From CAZDVK01 sp964508915 (GTDB lineage: Bacteria > Pseudomonadota > Alphaproteobacteria > Paracaedibacterales > CAIULA01): 55,380 bases of DNA. The DNA lies in the NCBI GenBank assembly GCA_964508915.1, contig CAZDVK010000011.1, positions 1 through 55,380 on the forward strand, written 5' to 3'. Positions 51,969 to 55,380 of this stretch are shown piece by piece. Numbering within the stretch: position 1 is the first letter of the stretch; the number at the start of each line of letters is the position of its first letter. The translations under genes were made by a program, and so were the position numbers. The notes beneath the pieces were generated by a model. The model saw only the letters and a list, made by a program, of their open reading frames with translations. It was not told the DNA's origin and did no database searches.

Positions 51969-53411
51969 TTATTCGTCTTCATCATCAACGGCTGTTACAG
52001 CTGCTGTTGGATCTTTATATGAGATACGGCCAGTTTTTACGGCAATATCTAGCTGCGGAAGATCAGCATCATAAAGTAATTGTTGAAGGGCTGATGCAAA
52101 TTGTGGGTTAGCTTCTATATGAGCGCTGTCAACATCAAATGGCATATGCTCAGCAGGTTTACCTAGTTTTTCTGTATATCGGCTTTGCGACCCCCAATGG
52201 GCCAACCCGCGTGTTAATAAAGAACCCACTCGTTCAAAATCATACAGTGCATGAAGCATTTCGTATAAGCGGACCCGGGTGTGTTCCTCTTCTGTTTTGA
52301 CAGTATCAACATAATGTCGCACAACGTGAAGGTGAAATAAGGCACCTTCCAACAGTTTTTTACTTTGCGTCAGCGCAGTTTGAGTTGTTGCTAGTGGCAT
52401 TGCTACGTCAGGTGATTGCGCAAGCAGAACTTCTTCAAGATGTGCCGCAATAATACGCGCCAAGGCAATTTTTATAAAATTAAACTCATCAGATTGCTTT
52501 GCACCTCCGTCTGAAAGGGTGGCACTAAGCACATGTGAATTAAATTCATTAAGGTCACCCCCGCTCCCTTGATGGGGAATAACATGAATGTGGGGTGGCA
52601 AGGTGTAGCTTGCCGCAAGCTGGGTGCGTTCTTCGATAATTCCAGAAACAGTTTTACCTAGAATAGTTTCAGCAAGTGGCATAATTGTTTCTGGTGATGA
52701 AGCAGCTAATAATTGTTGATAACCAAGATAGAGCGCTTGTTCAGTTATAAAATCTCTAGAGGGAGTGCTTGCAACAGTTGCAGGGGGTGGTGATGCAAAG
52801 CCGGCACCCGCTACGTAGTCATCTTCTTTAGCAGGGAGGGGTTCCAGGTCATCCCCGGTTTGCGTAGATGCGTCTACATCAACAGGTATGGGCGGTGCAA
52901 AGCCGAAACCGGCACCGGCTGTACCCTCTAAAGGTCCCTCTAGATCAGCACCAGTTTGTGTAAAAGCATCTACGTTAACAACAGGTGGGGAATCAGGAAG
53001 AGGGGGCGGTGGTGCTGGAGCTGGAACAGGTTCTGCTTTGCGTTTTGCGTCTTGAAGTTGACGTCTAAGAGATGCGACTTCTTTTTGTAAGGTAGTTATT
53101 TGTCCTGATAGGACGGCTTCTTTCGGGGTTGGTTGAACAGCCAGAGATACTATGCCTGCTGGGGTTGGAAAATCACCGTCCATATCTACAACCGCCCCTA
53201 CATAACCTGTTGCATGCATGGTGTGTTGTTTAGGAATGGGGTCACCTACTTTTGAATCTGCCATTACAACGGTGGGTGATGGCGTTCCCCGACCTGTACC
53301 TTTAAAATGGCTGCCACCACGGCCACCACCTCTTGTACTTGCAACAGCCTGGGTTGCAAGAACGGATAAGACTAATACTGATAAAATTTTAAATATTTTG
53401 TTCATAGACAC
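51969..53411 (-). CDS. Exported low-complexity protein, unknown
   Basis: 480 residues; Met3 (53405) is an alternative start. A signal peptide ends near QAVASTRGG and is followed by a Gly/Arg/Ser-rich piece. A coiled coil lies near residues 103-125 (QITTLQKEVASLRRQLQDAK). Then a Pro-rich linker holds two copies of a unit with NVDAFTQTGADLE and DVDASTQTGDDLE. The last ~270 residues are helical with HLHVVRHYVDTVKTEEEHTR. No family is recognised. It shares the signal-linker-domain layout of its neighbours but not their C-terminal domain. Confidence 0.8.
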   Translation of the reverse strand: MSMNKIFKILSVLVLSVLATQAVASTRGGGRGGSHFKGTGRGTPSPTVVMADSKVGDPIPKQHTMHATGYVGAVVDMDGDFPTPAGIVSLAVQPTPKEAVLSGQITTLQKEVASLRRQLQDAKRKAEPVPAPAPPPPLPDSPPVVNVDAFTQTGADLEGPLEGTAGAGFGFAPPIPVDVDASTQTGDDLEPLPAKEDDYVAGAGFASPPPATVASTPSRDFITEQALYLGYQQLLAASSPETIMPLAETILGKTVSGIIEERTQLAASYTLPPHIHVIPHQGSGGDLNEFNSHVLSATLSDGGAKQSDEFNFIKIALARIIAAHLEEVLLAQSPDVAMPLATTQTALTQSKKLLEGALFHLHVVRHYVDTVKTEEEHTRVRLYEMLHALYDFERVGSLLTRGLAHWGSQSRYTEKLGKPAEHMPFDVDSAHIEANPQFASALQQLLYDADLPQLDIAVKTGRISYKDPTAAVTAVDDEDE

Positions 53412-53568
53412 ACAAATCTGTTTCTGGGTTTCATATTGGCCCGCATTATATCTTTTTATTTTAAAAATTCACTTAAAATTTTTAAAAAATAACTTAAAAT
53501 TTTGCCGTTGAAAAACAGCACATCCAGGTGCACAGTGATTAGATAGATTGTCTTATAAAATATTTTCC

Positions 53569-55266
53569 ATGTTTTTGAAAAAAATACTTTTTGTTTGTTT
53601 TTTTGTTCTTATGACTTTACCTGCTATGGCAGAGGTTGTTCAAATTCACCCGCTTGCATCACAAAAAGTTGTAACCCCGCGTGAACCATTTTGGGTAGCA
53701 ATGCATTTTCAAATTCAAGATGGGTGGCATATTTATGCACCCACACCAGCTAAAGACGACAAGGGATTTGACATTAAAGGTCTGGTCCATAGTTGGACGT
53801 TGCCAGCAGGCGTTCGTATTTTAGAAAGTCACTGGTCTTTACAAAAAGATGTAAAACAAAGTGGATTCACCCTGTCTGTTTTTGACCATGAGGCGTGGCT
53901 ATTTACAAAAATGATTTCTGATCACGATTTGGATGCATCGCACCCTTTTTCAGTGCATTTTGATTGGGCAGCATGCCAGGGCATGTGCACGTTGGGCCAA
54001 AAAACGGTTAATTTTTCTTTTCCTTTTACTGAACAATCGTTAATTGAATCATCTGTCATGGAAAAGCATATTCAAGGGTTTCAGGTGGAAAATGTTTTGG
54101 AACATAAGATGTTTTTCTTATGGGCGTTTGTTCTGGCCTTTTTAGGCGGCATTATACTGAACCTAATGCCGTGCGTTTTGCCTGTTTTATCAATGAAAAT
54201 TCTTCATCTTGTTCAGTATCAACGGCACGTCAAATTACATGGGTGGTTATTCACGTTAGGTGTGTGGCTGTGTTTTATGACTCTGGCTGCATTTTTGTTT
54301 ATTTTGCGTTACACAGGCCATGATGTGGGGTGGGGGTTTCAATTGCAGGCCCCTTTATTTGTTGCTTTTTTAAGCTTGGTTTTTTCTTTGCTGGCGCTGA
54401 ATATGTTGGGGATTTTTGATTTTGGTCACTTGGTTACCGTTCAAGGCGCCCCTAAAAACCCCTATCTTTCTACTTTTGTAAATGGGGCGTTAACATGCCT
54501 TGTGGCAACACCGTGTACAGCGCCCTTTATGGGGGCAGCCCTTGGGGCGGCGATTGTTTACCCGTGGTACGTTGGGTTATTCATTTTTTCAGGCCTTGCG
54601 TGGGGGGTGGCGTTTCCCTTCCTAGTACTTTGTTTATGGCCTAAGGCTTTGAACTTTTTACCAAAGCCAGGCGCTTGGATGGTCACATTAAAGCAGTTTT
54701 TTTCCTTTTCATTATGGGCAAGTGCCTTATGGTTTGCGTGGATTTTTGGGCATCAAACATCATTAAATGAAGCATTCATTTTAATGTTATTGATTTTATT
54801 CATTAGTTTATGCACATGGGGATGGGGAAGATTAGGTCAATCGTCCTTTAAAATTTTGGTTTTAGTTTTGGGCGTTGTTGGAACAGCTGCTGGGTTTTAT
54901 AACCTTCATGTACAAGCTGATAGCCAAGAAAACCTGATTTGGGAACCTTATTCAGAAAGTTTACTAGACCGTTTAAAAAATGAAGGGCGCACTGTTTTTG
55001 TAGATTTTACAGCGAAGTGGTGTATTACGTGTCAGCTAAATAAAAGCCGTGTTCTTGAAACCCCCGACGTTGTTGATTTATTGCAAAAGAAAAAAGTTGC
55101 CCTGCTGCGGGCTGATTGGACGAAAAAAGATCCCGCTATTACAAAGGCGTTAGAGCAACAAGGGCGTAACAGTATACCTTTGTACATTGTGTATAAAGGG
55201 ACGCAAAGCGCAACGTTGTTGCCAGAAATTTTAATGGTTCAAGATATTCAAAAGGCGCTGGGGTGA
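53569..55266 (+). CDS. dsbD: DsbD-type thiol:disulfide interchange protein
   Basis: 565 residues from ATG 53569; a TTG at 53548 is less likely. A signal peptide is followed by the periplasmic alpha domain with CQGMC. About eight membrane spans come next, with the redox cysteines in LMPCVLPVLSMK and ATPCTAPFMG. The C-terminal thioredoxin domain has AKWCITCQLNK. It passes electrons from cytoplasmic thioredoxin to periplasmic partners. The Cys-rich exported proteins in this window are plausible clients. TATAAA at 53554-53559 is a -10-like box only nine bases before the ATG. Confidence 0.95.
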   Translation: MFLKKILFVCFFVLMTLPAMAEVVQIHPLASQKVVTPREPFWVAMHFQIQDGWHIYAPTPAKDDKGFDIKGLVHSWTLPAGVRILESHWSLQKDVKQSGFTLSVFDHEAWLFTKMISDHDLDASHPFSVHFDWAACQGMCTLGQKTVNFSFPFTEQSLIESSVMEKHIQGFQVENVLEHKMFFLWAFVLAFLGGIILNLMPCVLPVLSMKILHLVQYQRHVKLHGWLFTLGVWLCFMTLAAFLFILRYTGHDVGWGFQLQAPLFVAFLSLVFSLLALNMLGIFDFGHLVTVQGAPKNPYLSTFVNGALTCLVATPCTAPFMGAALGAAIVYPWYVGLFIFSGLAWGVAFPFLVLCLWPKALNFLPKPGAWMVTLKQFFSFSLWASALWFAWIFGHQTSLNEAFILMLLILFISLCTWGWGRLGQSSFKILVLVLGVVGTAAGFYNLHVQADSQENLIWEPYSESLLDRLKNEGRTVFVDFTAKWCITCQLNKSRVLETPDVVDLLQKKKVALLRADWTKKDPAITKALEQQGRNSIPLYIVYKGTQSATLLPEILMVQDIQKALG

Positions 55267-55271
55267 AAACT

Positions 55272-55309
55272 TTAAGAAATTAAAATCATCAACCATTTCT
55301 TAACTTTTC
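55272..55309 (+). terminator. Terminator after dsbD
   Basis: TTAAGAAAT (55272-55280) and ATTTCTTAA (55295-55303) are exact inverted repeats around a 14-base loop, followed by CTTTTCC. The stem is AT-rich, so strength is uncertain. Confidence 0.5.
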
Positions 55310-55335
55310 CTGTGTTATAAAAAGCTTGAGGACAC

Positions 55336-55380
55336 ATGTGGTGGTCATGGCTTAAGTGCGAGCTGTGGACGTACAGCCGG
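55336..55380 (+). CDS. Start of a further gene (partial, unknown)
   Basis: An open frame from ATG 55336 runs to the window edge (MWWSWLKCELWTYSR). GAGGA at 55328-55332 is a fitting ribosome-binding site and TTATAA near 55315 could be a -10 box. Only 15 codons are visible, so the product cannot be named. Confidence 0.35.
   Translation, partial: MWWSWLKCELWTYSR

Noticed and set aside
54120..54323. Internal plus-strand frame within dsbD
   Set aside because: It is an out-of-frame shadow of the membrane domain.

Overview
The window looks like a chromosomal segment from an alphaproteobacterium with a moderately AT-rich genome and a host-associated, probably intracellular, life style. The S10-spc-alpha ribosomal block, the short ProRS without an inserted editing domain, the SRP RNA-dnaX-ybaB run and the RlpA, M16 protease and ArnC proteins fit Alphaproteobacteria. 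The many exported proteins of eukaryote-like or effector-like type suggest a Holosporales/Rickettsiales-like symbiont. That placement is inference; no 16S gene is present.

Region 1 (1-13.6 kb, plus strand): the tail of tuf, then one uninterrupted run of 27 genes from rpsJ to rplQ, including secY, adk and rpoA, closed by a strong bidirectional terminator. Region 2 (13.6-24.4 kb, mostly minus): hisS, ileS and proS, a cyclase-family hydrolase and exported proteins of unknown function. A gene for an HNH-like zinc domain fused to Sel1 repeats sits exactly at the 3' end of hisS. It is flanked by a second, displaced copy of the last ~155 bp of hisS, which looks like a targeted insertion. Region 3 (24.5-32.4 kb): small exported proteins, aroK, ald, an ABC exporter, then a three-gene operon of exported proteins (U-box ubiquitin-ligase-like protein, unknown, and a permuted papain/LRAT-like candidate).

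Region 4 (32.4-38.4 kb, plus): SRP RNA, dnaX, ybaB, proC, arnC-like and arnA-formyltransferase-like genes overlapping by ATGA junctions, and a D,D-carboxypeptidase. Region 5 (38.4-45.1 kb): an exported protein with a C-terminal HAE...CxxC deaminase-like domain, then M16 protease, rlpA and a second D,D-carboxypeptidase, then a ClpX-like AAA+ ATPase that carries a signal peptide and lacks both the zinc-binding domain and the ClpP-docking IGF loop. Region 6 (45.3-55.4 kb): rpmE, a UvrD-type helicase, sfsA, two neighbouring exported paralogues that share a 360-bp identical segment, a third low-complexity exported protein, a DsbD-type thiol:disulfide reductase, and the start of a further gene.

The housekeeping genes cover translation, tRNA charging, secretion, DNA replication and repair, and envelope maintenance. 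Between them lie patches of signal-peptide-bearing proteins with low-complexity linkers and enzymatic or eukaryote-like domains. SecY and DsbD would serve their export and disulfide handling, and they are the best candidates for host-directed factors. No CRISPR array, tRNA, transposase or integrase was seen.
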